NCBI GenBank assembly: GCA_017889625.1
Contig: JAGGAD010000016.1
Span: forward strand, 48,897 to 112,896
Source of the DNA: Bacillota bacterium
GTDB taxonomy: Bacteria; Bacillota; Negativicutes; Sporomusales; CTSoil-080
DNA: 64,000 bases
Direction: 5' to 3'
Shown here in pieces: positions 1 through 9,649 of this stretch. The notes beneath the pieces are model-generated. The model saw nothing but the letters and a program-made list of their open reading frames with translations. It was not told the DNA's origin and did not search any database. Positions within the stretch are counted from its first letter, which is position 1. Each line of letters opens with the position of its first letter. A program made the translations under genes and the position numbers.

Positions 1-98
1 GGTAAATGCAATCTGGCAAATTTATGTTGCGCATCAGCTGAATAACATGGATGCCGGGTAGTGTCAACAGCTACATCATTAGAGTGAGTACAACCCAT
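1..98 (-). CDS. nifB: NifB, N-terminal fragment (runs off the window)
   Basis: Only the first 32 codons are present. Starting at ATG 98-96, the minus strand reads MGCTHSNDVAV, then DTTRHPCYSADAQHKFARLH. The RHPC[YF]S..A..K[FY]AR.HLP stretch is the characteristic N-terminus of NifB, the radical-SAM enzyme that assembles the NifB-co precursor of FeMo-cofactor. The start lies 20 bp inside the end of nifN in another frame, with GAGGTGATAGGTG just upstream as ribosome site. It is therefore the eighth gene of the nif operon and probably translationally coupled to nifN. The radical-SAM Cys motif would lie outside the window. Confidence 0.88.
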   Translation of the reverse strand, partial: MGCTHSNDVAVDTTRHPCYSADAQHKFARLHL

Positions 99-1512
99 CA
101 TCACCTATCACCTCGTCTTCCGCTGCCGCAGGCGGGCCGCTATTTTCTTTATAATACAAATCATACATATCGGTGCGATAAGTTCGATATTTGTTTTCCA
201 GCAAAGTATTGGTAATGCGGTCAAGAAGCAAGGTCGTTCCGGTATACCCCACCGCTAATAGACGCTGGCCGCCCACCCGGTCATGAATAGGAAAACCAAT
301 TCTCACTAGCGGAATATTTCCATGTTCAGTAAGATAACGCCCCTCTGAATGACCAATGGCGATATTGACCTGGTGAAGACGGCTTTGTTCCAGTATTTCG
401 CAAAAATCAGATTCTGTCAGTATTGCTACCGGCTCGGGACATTCCGCCACGACGGCTCGCAAAAGATTAGTTAACTTCGCTCCAGCGCCACCAGTCGCCA
501 CAACCGCTGGATATACACCATTTTCAATACACAGCTGACTAACGGCATATACTAACTCTGGTTCACCAAAAATTGTACTCCGGCCCGCGAAATTATATTT
601 ATGAGAATCAACCATAGCATCTAACAACCGTCCCCGCTCAGCCTTAATACTCTCCGCTAGTGGCTTGCCGGTAAGTTTTTTGATGGTATTAAAAAAAGCA
701 TCACAATTCTTTACGCCAATTGGAATTGGCAAAGTGTACAGCGGTACACCGTAGTTATCGGCTAAAAACCGGCCAGGCGAATACTCATCCCCTACAGTCT
801 CACCCAGCTCAATGGTAGCCACTGCACCGGGCATTCCCCGGATATCTTCAAGCTTTGTTCCACCAGGTGCCATCTTCGAATAATGTTCAAGATATGGGCG
901 GTCAAGAGTATCGGAAAAGTCTGGACACAGAGTGTACTCAACACCCATTAGCGCCAAAATTCGTTTTATTTCCCGAATATCAGCCGGACTAATGTTCGGA
1001 ACAATAATATTGAGTTTATTATGCTTGGGTGACGGCTGAGCTAGACCAGCAACAATTTCCCGGACTGTCCGAAAATATCCTTCAGCCTGCGTACCACCAT
1101 AGCCTGGAGTTGATACCGGAATAATCACCAAATCATTATTAAGGTTTCTTTCCTTTAAATAGTCATCCGCGATTCGGTTAATATCTTCACCAATGGTTTC
1201 AGCCAAACAAGTTGTAAGAACGCCAATCAACTTCGGATTATATACTTTACGAATATTATCAAGGGCCTGCTTCAAGTTCTTTTCGCCACCATAAACTGTA
1301 CCTTTTTCATTTAAGGAAGACGAACCCACATCAATCGGCTCACTAAAATGTTCGGAGATATAGCGCCGCATATAGGTACTACACCCCTGAGAGCCGTGAA
1401 TAACTACCATGCCGCCTTCTATGCCCTTTATTGGTAAAATTCCCCCCATTGGCATGCACATGTGACAGGGATTTTCGTTGACATCACGATAGTCAGTTTT
1501 CTCATTCACAGC
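79..1512 (-). CDS. nifN: Nitrogenase FeMo-cofactor scaffold subunit NifN
   Basis: NifN pairs with NifE to form the scaffold on which NifB-co is matured to FeMo-cofactor. The protein has the NifK-like N-terminal pattern CHMCMPMG followed by HGSQGCSTYMRR, and the TTCLAETIGEDI motif around residue 100. The reading frame is open upstream to 1596, but that would overlap nifE by 95 bp. I prefer GTG at 1512, which has AGGAG nine bases upstream and gives about 477 residues. ATG 1533 or ATG 1518 are alternatives. It overlaps the end of nifE by 11 bp and the start of nifB by 20 bp. The C-terminus (about 20 residues rich in Glu, Asp and Ala) looks unstructured. Confidence 0.93.
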   Translation of the reverse strand, partial: AVNEKTDYRDVNENPCHMCMPMGGILPIKGIEGGMVVIHGSQGCSTYMRRYISEHFSEPIDVGSSSLNEKGTVYGGEKNLKQALDNIRKVYNPKLIGVLTTCLAETIGEDINRIADDYLKERNLNNDLVIIPVSTPGYGGTQAEGYFRTVREIVAGLAQPSPKHNKLNIIVPNISPADIREIKRILALMGVEYTLCPDFSDTLDRPYLEHYSKMAPGGTKLEDIRGMPGAVATIELGETVGDEYSPGRFLADNYGVPLYTLPIPIGVKNCDAFFNTIKKLTGKPLAESIKAERGRLLDAMVDSHKYNFAGRSTIFGEPELVYAVSQLCIENGVYPAVVATGGAGAKLTNLLRAVVAECPEPVAILTESDFCEILEQSRLHQVNIAIGHSEGRYLTEHGNIPLVRIGFPIHDRVGGQRLLAVGYTGTTLLLDRITNTLLENKYRTYRTDMYDLYYKENSGPPAAAEDEVIGDDGLYSL

Positions 1513-2860
1513 CCTCATCTCCTGACCGAACATATTTCCATACCGGAGAACAAACGGTAGAATATACTTCCTTGGCAAAATTAATGGCCCCAACATAGCC
1601 GCTTAAAGGATGCTTACGGTCATGGTTATGATCGATGAAGGCTTTACCTAATTTATAAGCCAACGGACGTTCTTTTACCCCACCTACTAATAGATCAGCC
1701 TGCTGTTCGGTCATAAATTTTTCCAATTCAGATGGATTGGCATCATCTAAAATAACGGTACCATCACTCGCTAACTCATGAATAGTGTCATATTCCTCTT
1801 GCCGACCGGTTTGGGTACCAATCATAACAACTTCAATCCCCAGTTCACGGAACTGTTTTATCAAGGATATTGCTTTAAACCCTCCCCCTACATACACTGC
1901 CGCTTTTTTCCCCGCCAATTTACGGCGGTAATCTTCAATTACAGGAGCTGTAACCGCCAATTCTCGATCAATAAGAGCTTCGGTGCGAGCAAGTACTTCT
2001 TTGTCTCCAATAGCTGCAGCCACCCGCCGGAGCGAATCTGCGGTGTCATGCAGTCCTAAAAAAGAAACTTGCATAAAGGGAATACCATAGGTTTCTTCCA
2101 TACGCCCGGCCAAATAATGCATCGACCCAGCGCACTGTATAATATTTAGCGATGCCCGTGTGGCCTTTTTTAGGTCAGCAGAGCTAGCATCACCAGTAAG
2201 CACTACGTTTACAGTTACTCCCATCTGCCGAAAGTAGTCGCGTATAATCCACGCTTCACCAGCTAGATTGAAATCACCCAAATAATTAATGCTCTTGTCT
2301 TTGCCCACCATGGTTCTATCCGCGGGCTCAATCAACCGAAACAACGCATCACAAGCGGCCCGATAACCGGCAGACTTATTGCCGATGAACCCACTGGACT
2401 GTACCGGAATAACTTGAATCCCATACCGCTTGGCGGCGGCCTTAGCGACCGCCTCCAAATCATCTCCAATTACCCCAACAATACACGTTGAATATATAAA
2501 AATCAGTTTAGGATTATATTTTATCGCCAATTTATCAATAGCGGCCGACAATTTTTTCTCTCCACCAAAAATAACGTCTTGCTCTTTTAGATCAGTGGAA
2601 AAACTATTACGGAAAAGTTCTTCTCCGCTGGTCAGACTGCCTCGTATATCCCAGGTATACGCAGAGCACCCAATCGGCCCATGCACTAAATGAATGGCGT
2701 CGGTGATCGGATTTAGTACCACGCGAGCGCCACAATAGACACAGGCTCGCTGGCTGACGCAGCCAGCAATACTATCTGCGTCACACTTTAGATGCGCCTT
2801 CTGTCTTCCCTTAGTAGTTATAAAATCTTGTCGTTCATTAATCGCCAGCGTTTGACTCAT
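1502..2860 (-). CDS. nifE: Nitrogenase FeMo-cofactor scaffold subunit NifE
   Basis: NifE is the NifD-like half of the NifEN scaffold. The N-terminal part has RACVYCGARVVLNPITDAIH, then HGPIGCSAYTWD and IYSTCIVGVIGDD, which are the conserved cluster-binding cysteine regions. The C-terminal third contains VYVGGGFKAISLIKQF. I place the start at ATG 2860, because AAGGAGG lies seven bases before it. A GTG two codons earlier sits directly against the Shine-Dalgarno sequence and is less likely. Length of 452 residues is normal for the family. It sits 29 bp after nifK and overlaps nifN, as expected for a cofactor-assembly pair. Confidence 0.96.
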   Translation of the reverse strand: MSQTLAINERQDFITTKGRQKAHLKCDADSIAGCVSQRACVYCGARVVLNPITDAIHLVHGPIGCSAYTWDIRGSLTSGEELFRNSFSTDLKEQDVIFGGEKKLSAAIDKLAIKYNPKLIFIYSTCIVGVIGDDLEAVAKAAAKRYGIQVIPVQSSGFIGNKSAGYRAACDALFRLIEPADRTMVGKDKSINYLGDFNLAGEAWIIRDYFRQMGVTVNVVLTGDASSADLKKATRASLNIIQCAGSMHYLAGRMEETYGIPFMQVSFLGLHDTADSLRRVAAAIGDKEVLARTEALIDRELAVTAPVIEDYRRKLAGKKAAVYVGGGFKAISLIKQFRELGIEVVMIGTQTGRQEEYDTIHELASDGTVILDDANPSELEKFMTEQQADLLVGGVKERPLAYKLGKAFIDHNHDRKHPLSGYVGAINFAKEVYSTVCSPVWKYVRSGDEGCE

Positions 2861-2889
2861 ATCCACACCTCCTTAGCCCATTCTTAGTC

Positions 2890-4278
2890 TTACATTACTA
2901 ATTCAAAATCTTCGTCCGCTGCATCCCGGTCTTGCCGATCAAGCAATGCCCCGGAAATCATTTCTATCAGCCGCATTGCGCCGCGATACCCGACAATCGG
3001 CATATACGAATGAACACTGCGATCTAAGACCGGGAACCCAACCCGGACAAGTGGAATATCTTCCGCACGAGCAATATATTTACCATAGGTAGTACCTATC
3101 AAAAGATCTACCGGCTTAGTCTTAATCCATTGATGCAAAGTAAAAAGATCACCGCTTGCTTGGATATTTGCCTTTACGCCTGCCATATCCACTAATTCCT
3201 TAATGTCGTCTTCGAAACTCCCCACAGCCGACCCTACAGCCCCGCCCGGAGTTCCGGTAAGAATATGAATCGGCTTCATTCCTAGACTCAAAACAAACTC
3301 AGTCATGCCAGTAACTATATCCGGGTCACCAAAAATAGCCACGCTCTTTCCGTGGAAATGGAAATGAGTATCGGTCATTATATCTACCAGTTGTCCGCGT
3401 TCTTCTTCCAATTCATACGGCACTTCATAAGCAAACGCCTTACGTAATGTCATCAAAAACGAATCTGTAGCTTTTATGCCAATCGGTGTCTTTAAAGTTA
3501 CTGCCGGTACCTTACACTTCTTATCAAGTTGCCCCGCTGCATCACTAGCTGCAAAACGCCCCAATGCAACGGTAATCTTAGAATTTCCGGTATCCGCCAA
3601 TTCCGCCTGAGTAGTTCCTCCCTTGGGGAACATATTGAACTCTCCGGTCATTGGCGAATCTACAACTCCACTGGTATCAGGAAACATAATAAACGGAGCA
3701 TTCATTGCGCGCGTGAGCCGTTTTATTTCCCTCATATCACCAGGATTAACAAACCCGGGAATAATATTAACCTGCTCTTTTTTTACATCCGACGTTGCCT
3801 CCGAGAAGTAATTTACCATTGATTTTGTCATGTTAGAAAATCCAGTAACATGCGACCCTACATAACTAGGTGTATTGGTATGAATAACCAGTTTTCCTTC
3901 AGGAATTTCTGCTGTCTTTATAATATTAGGGATATCATCACCAATTGTTTCCGTCAGACAAGTGGTATGAACGGCAATAATGTCTGGATTATACACTTGA
4001 AAAATAGTCTTTATCGCCGTCTTTAAATTAGCGCCGCCGCCAAATACAGACGCACCCTCAGTAAACGAACTGGTCGACGCCATAATTGGGTCACGAAAAT
4101 GACGGGTTAAATGCATACGATGAAATGAACAACACCCTTGCGACCCATGGCTGTGGGGCAGGCAGCCATGAATGCCTAATGCAGCATACATGGCACCGAT
4201 CGGCTGGCAAGTCTTTGCCGGATTAATCATGCCGCCACTAGTACGTTCTTTTATATCTTTTGTTGTTGCGTCAAGCAT
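2890..4278 (-). CDS. nifK: Nitrogenase MoFe protein beta subunit NifK
   Basis: This is the beta subunit of dinitrogenase, which shares the P-cluster with NifD. The three P-cluster cysteines are visible at C24 (KTCQPIGA), C49 (HGSQGCCSFHR) and C107 (TTCLTETIGDD). At 462 residues it lacks the roughly 50-residue N-terminal extension of Azotobacter-type NifK, as in Clostridium pasteurianum. Its ATG follows the nifD stop codon with no gap, and GGAG lies inside the nifD end, so the two subunits are probably made in equal amounts by coupling. The short NifK agrees with the long NifD next to it. Confidence 0.98.
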   Translation of the reverse strand: MLDATTKDIKERTSGGMINPAKTCQPIGAMYAALGIHGCLPHSHGSQGCCSFHRMHLTRHFRDPIMASTSSFTEGASVFGGGANLKTAIKTIFQVYNPDIIAVHTTCLTETIGDDIPNIIKTAEIPEGKLVIHTNTPSYVGSHVTGFSNMTKSMVNYFSEATSDVKKEQVNIIPGFVNPGDMREIKRLTRAMNAPFIMFPDTSGVVDSPMTGEFNMFPKGGTTQAELADTGNSKITVALGRFAASDAAGQLDKKCKVPAVTLKTPIGIKATDSFLMTLRKAFAYEVPYELEEERGQLVDIMTDTHFHFHGKSVAIFGDPDIVTGMTEFVLSLGMKPIHILTGTPGGAVGSAVGSFEDDIKELVDMAGVKANIQASGDLFTLHQWIKTKPVDLLIGTTYGKYIARAEDIPLVRVGFPVLDRSVHSYMPIVGYRGAMRLIEMISGALLDRQDRDAADEDFELVM

Positions 4279-5892
4279 TTAGGCCACTCCTTCCTCATTT
4301 ACCGATCCAGTTAACAATGGTTCCTCTTTCCAAGGTGGAACAATAAAATTCCACGTCGGCGACGCAAACCCCATACTAACATCGCGGGCAAAATTAACCG
4401 CCCCATTAAACCCCGCATAGGGACCACTATAGTCATAAGAATGAATTTGTTTTGCCGGAATCCCCATTTTTTGTACGACATATTTGTCTTTTATTCCTGA
4501 AGCAAAAATATCAGGTTTTAATAGCTTGATGAATTCTTCCGTTTCATAGTGGTTAAGATCGTCAACCATAATTGTGCCTTCATTCATATCTACATGCATA
4601 CCAGCATAATAACTAAGCGGGATATGCGTCTTTAGTTCAGCCATTTTTTCTGGCGACAACTTTAATTTAAACCGGTTAGGATCTTGCTCAACATGAAGTT
4701 CCGGAATATTTTTCGAATCAGCATCTGTTTTTATATCCGGAATTACTTGCCGTCCTTCATAGTCATCCCGATGAGCAAACTCATAACCTGCCAATACTGT
4801 ATCAATGCCTAGTTCAGCGAACAGACCTTGGTAATGGTGCCCACGCGAGCCACCTACAAAACAAAATGCTGTTTTACCTTCACAAATCTTTTTATATTGC
4901 TCCATTAACGGTTCAATACGGGCTAGTTCCCGGGCAATCACGTCCTCGGTACGTTGAACAAGTTCCGGATCGCCAAAGTATTGTGCCATATTCCTTAGCG
5001 AATCAATCGTACCATTGACCCCAATAAAGTTGACTTTAAGCCACGGAGTTCCATATTTAATCTCCAGCATCTCAGCGATATAGTTAATTGATCGGTGACA
5101 CTGTACCAAATTAAGTTCAGCAACATGAGCATTTTTCAACTTTTCATACGATCCGTCGCCAGTCATTACCGATATAATCTCGTAACCAATGTCCTCAAGA
5201 ACTCGCTCAATTTCCCAGCTATCACCACCGATATTATATTCGCCTAACATATTAATCGGATATTTGCCGGACGCTTTTTCTAAATCCCCAACCCCAATTA
5301 CTTTATCCATTAAACCATTATTAGCAATATGATGACCAGCTGACTGGCTAACTCCTTTATATCCTTCACAACTAAATGCCAATACTGGAATACCATGTCG
5401 TTCCTGTGCCGCCTTGGCCACAGCATTGATATCATCACCAATCAATCCCACCGGACAAGTCGCCGAAACCGTAATCGCCGTTGGGTGAAAGTTTTCCACA
5501 ACTTCATCAATTACCTTAGCTAACTTTTTCTCGCCACCGAAAACAATATCACTTTCCTGCATATTCGTTGACACACAATAGTTAATGAAGTTCTGCGTAG
5601 GATCATCGGACTTCGCTTTATTACGTCTTGCCCCCCAAGTGTAAAAGGCACAACCAATTGGACCATGAGTAATATGCACCATGTCTTTTAACGGACCAAG
5701 TACCACACCCTTGCATCCGGCATAAGCACACCCGCGATTGGTAATAATCCCTGGCGCAGTCCGAGTATTAGCTTCAATCGTTTGCGCACCGCAAGACGAA
5801 TCATTAATTACAATATGTTTTTTTCGGTTTTTCTGCAGCTTAGAAGGATACTTTGCTAATATCTCCTCAAGTTGTTGTTCCGTAATCGCCAT
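4279..5892 (-). CDS. nifD: Nitrogenase MoFe protein alpha subunit NifD
   Basis: The alpha subunit of dinitrogenase carries FeMo-cofactor. P-cluster cysteines are at C55 (RGCAYAGC), C81 (HGPIGCAFYTW) and C146 (SATCPVGLIGDD). The FeMo-cofactor ligands are C265 (VQCHRSINY) and H484 (IHSYDYSGPY). At 537 residues it is longer than proteobacterial NifD. Residues about 385-435 form an extra segment of the kind known from clostridial Mo-nitrogenases. A clear AGGAGG precedes the ATG. The conserved ligands argue for a Mo-nitrogenase rather than a NifD-like paralogue, and the complete nif neighbourhood supports this. Confidence 0.98.
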   Translation of the reverse strand: MAITEQQLEEILAKYPSKLQKNRKKHIVINDSSCGAQTIEANTRTAPGIITNRGCAYAGCKGVVLGPLKDMVHITHGPIGCAFYTWGARRNKAKSDDPTQNFINYCVSTNMQESDIVFGGEKKLAKVIDEVVENFHPTAITVSATCPVGLIGDDINAVAKAAQERHGIPVLAFSCEGYKGVSQSAGHHIANNGLMDKVIGVGDLEKASGKYPINMLGEYNIGGDSWEIERVLEDIGYEIISVMTGDGSYEKLKNAHVAELNLVQCHRSINYIAEMLEIKYGTPWLKVNFIGVNGTIDSLRNMAQYFGDPELVQRTEDVIARELARIEPLMEQYKKICEGKTAFCFVGGSRGHHYQGLFAELGIDTVLAGYEFAHRDDYEGRQVIPDIKTDADSKNIPELHVEQDPNRFKLKLSPEKMAELKTHIPLSYYAGMHVDMNEGTIMVDDLNHYETEEFIKLLKPDIFASGIKDKYVVQKMGIPAKQIHSYDYSGPYAGFNGAVNFARDVSMGFASPTWNFIVPPWKEEPLLTGSVNEEGVA

Positions 5893-5910
5893 TTGGACTT
5901 ACCTCCTTTA

Positions 5911-6327
5911 TTACAGTGCTTCCTCACCATACTCGCCCGTACGAACACGGACTGCATCATATATCGGCAAAACAAAGATTTTACCGTCACCTAGCCGATT
6001 TTCCGTTCGATTAGCCTGAATTAGTGCGTCTACAATTTTAGACACTTCGTCATCTTTAGCCACGATTTTAAATAATCGGCGAGGAAATAGTCTGCTACCA
6101 TCCAGAAAACCAGTCACTAATTTTTCGGTTTCTTCTGGTTCGCTAATATCATCTATTGCCAAATCCATTAACTTAGCTTTACGTCCAGCAATAGCTTCCG
6201 GACTTTCCACCAACTTCCCCCGCCCCTGTACTTTTATCGCAGTAAAGCCGGCAACTCCAGCTGCTACTAATGCCTTTTTGGTCGCACTTGTTTTGTTCAT
6301 CCGGATAACCGCAATTATTTCTTTCAT
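5911..6327 (-). CDS. nifI2: PII-family nitrogenase regulator NifI2
   Basis: This is a PII-like protein of the NifI2 (GlnB-B) subfamily. It starts MKEIIAVIRMNKTSATKKAL, and the T-loop region is replaced by a long insert (residues about 40-80), which makes it 138 residues against about 112 for GlnB. The C-terminal LGDGKIFVLPIYDAVRVRTGE matches the PII signature GDGKIFV. In methanogens and clostridia, NifI1 and NifI2 together bind dinitrogenase and switch it off when ammonium appears, with 2-oxoglutarate relieving the block. Its place between nifI1 and nifD fits that role. Confidence 0.94.
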   Translation of the reverse strand: MKEIIAVIRMNKTSATKKALVAAGVAGFTAIKVQGRGKLVESPEAIAGRKAKLMDLAIDDISEPEETEKLVTGFLDGSRLFPRRLFKIVAKDDEVSKIVDALIQANRTENRLGDGKIFVLPIYDAVRVRTGEYGEEAL

Positions 6328-6340
6328 TAGTGCTCCCCCT

Positions 6341-6676
6341 TTATAAGCCTACAGCGCCACTAGAAATAGTGTAGGCCTCCTCTACCGGACTAACGAAAAT
6401 CTTACCATCACCATAGGCTCCTTTTACGCCGGTCTTAGCAGCTCTTAATACGACATCAATAACATCTTTCTTATCTTCGTCCCGTACTGCTAACATGATT
6501 AAAGCTTTGGGAATTTCGTCATAAACCACGCCACCAATTTTAATTCCCTTTTGCTTCCCACGCCCTACTACGTCAATCACCGTAGCAGCATGAAACCCAG
6601 CCTGAGAAAGTTCAAATAATACTTCATCCTTTTTCTCCGGCCGTACAACCGCTCTGATTAGCAACATCGTCTTCAC
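6341..6676 (-). CDS. nifI1: PII-family nitrogenase regulator NifI1
   Basis: A 111-residue PII-like protein starting MKTMLLIRAVVRPEKKDEVL, with the signature YGDGKIFVSPVEEAYTISSG at the C-terminus. The T-loop region contains GRGKQKGIKIGGVVYDEIPK, typical of NifI1 rather than GlnB or GlnK. It lies directly downstream of nifH, the order seen in archaea and anaerobic Firmicutes. With NifI2 it should control nitrogenase activity after translation in response to ammonium and 2-oxoglutarate. Confidence 0.94.
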   Translation of the reverse strand: MKTMLLIRAVVRPEKKDEVLFELSQAGFHAATVIDVVGRGKQKGIKIGGVVYDEIPKALIMLAVRDEDKKDVIDVVLRAAKTGVKGAYGDGKIFVSPVEEAYTISSGAVGL

Positions 6677-6692
6677 TCCTTCTTAATTTTTA

Positions 6693-7541
<849 letters not shown>

Positions 7542-7548
7542 TTAATTG

Positions 7549-7613
7549 AAAAACCAAGGCCGATACGTTATAATGTAACGTAGGCAATTCGAATAAGCCC
7601 TGGTTGGTATCGG
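7549..7613 (-). promoter_or_regulatory. Candidate transcription attenuator just before nifH
   Basis: On the minus strand, CCGATAC (7613-7607) can pair with GTATCGG (7566-7560), while AACCAGGGC (7605-7597) can pair with GCCTTGGTT (7560-7552), which is followed by a short U-run. The two stems cross, so they exclude each other, as in an antiterminator/terminator switch. A small hairpin (ACGTTA, loop, TAACGT) lies between them. The U-run is only five bases, so termination may be partial. The ligand or protein that would choose between the folds is unknown. Confidence 0.5.
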
Positions 7614-7632
7614 GGGTAAATTTCTTTGCCAC

Positions 7633-7664
7633 AGCTCTATGAATATTGCCGTATTCATAGAGCT
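7633..7664. repeat. 13-bp inverted repeat in the nif leader
   Basis: AGCTCTATGAATA and its exact complement flank a six-base spacer. On the minus strand it lies inside the nifH leader. On the plus strand it is followed by TTTTAATTTTT and could act as a terminator in that direction. The role is not known. Confidence 0.55.
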
Positions 7665-7726
7665 TTTAATTTTTCCTGTGAACTGTAAACTATGACACCT
7701 CCTTTCAAATAGTGCTGAATAAGCAT

Positions 7727-7762
7727 ATTGGGGCTAATAAACAGTTGTTTATTAGCCCCAAT
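7727..7762. repeat. Perfect 16-bp inverted repeat in the nif leader
   Basis: ATTGGGGCTAATAAAC is followed after four bases by its exact complement, giving a very stable hairpin with no U-tract on either side. It could be an RNA stability or antitermination element, or a protein operator. Its perfection and its position 210 bp before nifH suggest that it is functional. Confidence 0.6.
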
Positions 7763-7818
7763 GCTTTCATACTGCGTGTTTTTAACCACAGCCATGTTAA
7801 ATTATGGGAAATAAATAC

Positions 7819-7853
7819 AAAAAGCTTACTAACGAAAAATCCGTTTGTAAGCT
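7819..7853 (-). terminator. Terminator-like hairpin early in the nif leader
   Basis: On the minus strand AGCTTAC pairs with GTAAGCT, extended inward by AACG/CGTT after one mismatch, and is followed by TTTTTGTATTT. It begins only about 25 nt after the predicted transcription start, so it would have to be bypassed for nif expression. Confidence 0.5.
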
Positions 7854-7881
7854 CCATTGCTTAGTATTTGTTATTGACACA

Positions 7882-7910
7882 AATATATCACAGCCTAGTT
7901 TACTTTGCAA
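7882..7910 (-). promoter_or_regulatory. Predicted sigma-A promoter of the nif operon
   Basis: The minus strand reads TTGCAA, 17 bases, TATATT. The spacing is ideal and the -35 box matches in four of six positions. No better candidate is present between the divergent tetR gene and nifH. Confidence 0.5.
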
Positions 7911-7985
7911 TAGCACAAAATATATTCGCAATATTAAAATTAATCAAACATATTTTTACTTATAACAAATATCCAATTTTATTAA

Positions 7986-8044
7986 TTGACATTATTTTGT
8001 TATGGCGTTAATATTGAATCAAATGATTTAATCATTCGATTCAA
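7986..8044 (+). promoter_or_regulatory. Promoter and palindromic operator of the tetR operon
   Basis: TTGACA (7986-7991), a 17-base spacer and TAATAT (8009-8014) form a near-consensus sigma-A promoter. Immediately downstream, 8014-8044 is an inverted repeat with 13-base arms (TTGAATCAAATGA and its partner, one mismatch) around TTTAA. It overlaps the -10 end and the likely start point. Its position suggests that the TetR protein encoded just downstream represses its own operon. Confidence 0.8.
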
Positions 8045-8060
8045 TAGGAAGGTACTTACT

Positions 8061-8681
8061 ATGGAACTAGAAAAAGACGTATATTTGAAATTAATTACCG
8101 CTGCCACTCCATTATTTGCACAAAAAGGCCTAGGAGGTGTATCAATTCGTGAGCTAGCTCAAGCAGCCTCTGTCAACAGCGCCGCCATCTCCTACTACTT
8201 CAATGGTAAAGAAGGCTTATATCAAGCAGTATTAGAAGAACAGTTCAGTCCCATCGCCGCTGCTTTAGAAAAAATAAAAGAGGCGAAAAAACTGCCCGCA
8301 ATTGATCAATTAGCCTTATACGCTAATCAAATTGCCAAAATTCATCACTACCGTCCGTTTTTTATCCGGTTTATATTTAATGAAATAACTAACTCTACCC
8401 CCTGCTATGATACCGTGGTAAAAAAATACATTTCTCAAATTTTTCAATTTATATCCCAGGCACTAGCAAAGGGTATTGCTTCTGGCGACTTTAAACCGGA
8501 GCTTAACATCAACCACGCTGCAATATCATTAGCCGGCATTTTGAATTTTTATTTTGTTGCTAATCCGTTAGCTAAAGCAGTAATATCCCCCGAAACATTG
8601 GCCTCCGACGAAGACTATACCACCCAAGCCTTTAGCATTTATCTTGAGGGAATACGGAAAAGAAAAGAGGAGACTTTATGA
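8061..8681 (+). CDS. TetR-family transcriptional regulator
   Basis: A 206-residue TetR/AcrR-type repressor. The N-terminal helix-turn-helix is clear: ITAATPLFAQKGLGGVSIRE, then LAQAASVNSAAISYYFNGKE and GLYQAVL. The C-terminal domain (from about residue 60) is of the CerR/DUF1956 kind found in CecR/YbiH regulators that control ybhGFSR exporters. I chose ATG 8061, preceded by GGAAGG, because the upstream extension would include the -35 box. It overlaps the next gene by ATGA, so it is the first gene of the export operon and probably autoregulated through the operator at 8014-8044. Confidence 0.88.
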   Translation: MELEKDVYLKLITAATPLFAQKGLGGVSIRELAQAASVNSAAISYYFNGKEGLYQAVLEEQFSPIAAALEKIKEAKKLPAIDQLALYANQIAKIHHYRPFFIRFIFNEITNSTPCYDTVVKKYISQIFQFISQALAKGIASGDFKPELNINHAAISLAGILNFYFVANPLAKAVISPETLASDEDYTTQAFSIYLEGIRKRKEETL

Positions 8682-9649
8682 ACAAAAGAATTATCTTGGC
8701 CCTCCTCGTATTAGTTCTAGTGGCTGGCGGCACAATCTATAAGCTGTACTTTAACCAAACAACTGGCATTACTGCCACCGGAACCGTAGAAATCACCCAT
8801 ACTGACATTATGCCTAAAGTAAGTGGCTATCTTACTACCCTAACGGTTAAAACTGGCGATAGTGTTACCACCGGACAGGTAATTGCCAAAATCGACCGGC
8901 CCGATCTTACCGCCCAATTATTAAGAGACCAAGCGGCGTTAGACAAAGCCAAAGTCCAGCTAGCCGAACTGGAAAAAGGCTCTCGCAGCCAGGAAATCAC
9001 CGAAGCAGACGCCAATCTTGCCTCAGCCCAGTCTGTTTTTGAAAAAGCCAAATCTGACTTGGCTCGTTATCAAGCTTTATATGACAGCGGTGCTATAGCA
9101 GCCCAGCAACTAGACGCATCCCGCTCGAGTTACCAAGTGGCAGCTAGCGCCCTCTTAGCTGCTCAGTCGAAAAAAAGCCTAGTCAATGAAGGCAGCCGAA
9201 TTGAAGATATCCAAGCCGGACGACATGAAGTGGATCGCTTGCAGGCTATCGTCAACGCCAGCCAAACCCAAATAGCCGACACCGTTATCATCAATCCGCT
9301 TAACGGCGTTGTCCTCAGCAAAAACTATGAACTTGGCGAATATGTTGCTCCCGGCTCAGCCATCGTAACTATCGGTGACATGAGCGACTGCTGGGTAAAA
9401 GTTTATATTGCTTCTACTCAGCTAGGTCTTATCAGTATCGGCCAGTCAGTTGCCGTCAAATTTGATTCCTTTCCTGACAAAATTTTTACCGGAACAATAA
9501 CAGAAATCAGCGACAAAGCTGAATATACACCCCGTCAAAGCATAACCGAACGCGAGCGGACAAACTTGGTATTTGCGGTAAAAGTAAAATTGCCTAATGA
9601 CGACGGTGTACTCAAACCAGGCATGCCCGCCGATGTGGTTATCAAATGA
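8678..9649 (+). CDS. HlyD/YbhG-type membrane fusion protein
   Basis: This 323-residue protein is the periplasmic adaptor of an ABC exporter. It has one N-terminal membrane anchor (residues about 4-25), a split biotinyl-lipoyl-like domain (IMPKVSGYLTTLTVKTGDSV and later INPLNGVVLSKNYELGEYV), and a long alpha-helical hairpin between residues about 75 and 190, rich in Ala, Gln and Leu. The C-terminal beta-barrel ends VLKPGMPADVVIK, a typical HlyD_D23 ending. It overlaps tetR and the next ATPase by ATGA on each side. In a diderm Firmicute such an adaptor could reach an outer-membrane channel. None is encoded here. Confidence 0.87.
   Translation: MNKRIILALLVLVLVAGGTIYKLYFNQTTGITATGTVEITHTDIMPKVSGYLTTLTVKTGDSVTTGQVIAKIDRPDLTAQLLRDQAALDKAKVQLAELEKGSRSQEITEADANLASAQSVFEKAKSDLARYQALYDSGAIAAQQLDASRSSYQVAASALLAAQSKKSLVNEGSRIEDIQAGRHEVDRLQAIVNASQTQIADTVIINPLNGVVLSKNYELGEYVAPGSAIVTIGDMSDCWVKVYIASTQLGLISIGQSVAVKFDSFPDKIFTGTITEISDKAEYTPRQSITERERTNLVFAVKVKLPNDDGVLKPGMPADVVIK

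Noticed and set aside
1778..2059. Plus-strand frames inside nif, mut and leu genes
   Set aside because: They are opposite-strand shadows of long conserved genes, without ribosome sites or recognisable domains.
7633..7853. ANTAR-type antiterminator target in the nif leader
   Set aside because: Two successive hairpins are present, but their loops (CGGCAA, GATTTTT) lack the A at position 1 and G at position 4 expected for ANTAR binding.
7727..7910. Sigma-54 promoter for nifH
   Set aside because: No GG-N10-GC pair with the TGGCAC/TTGC context was found. A sigma-A type promoter fits better.
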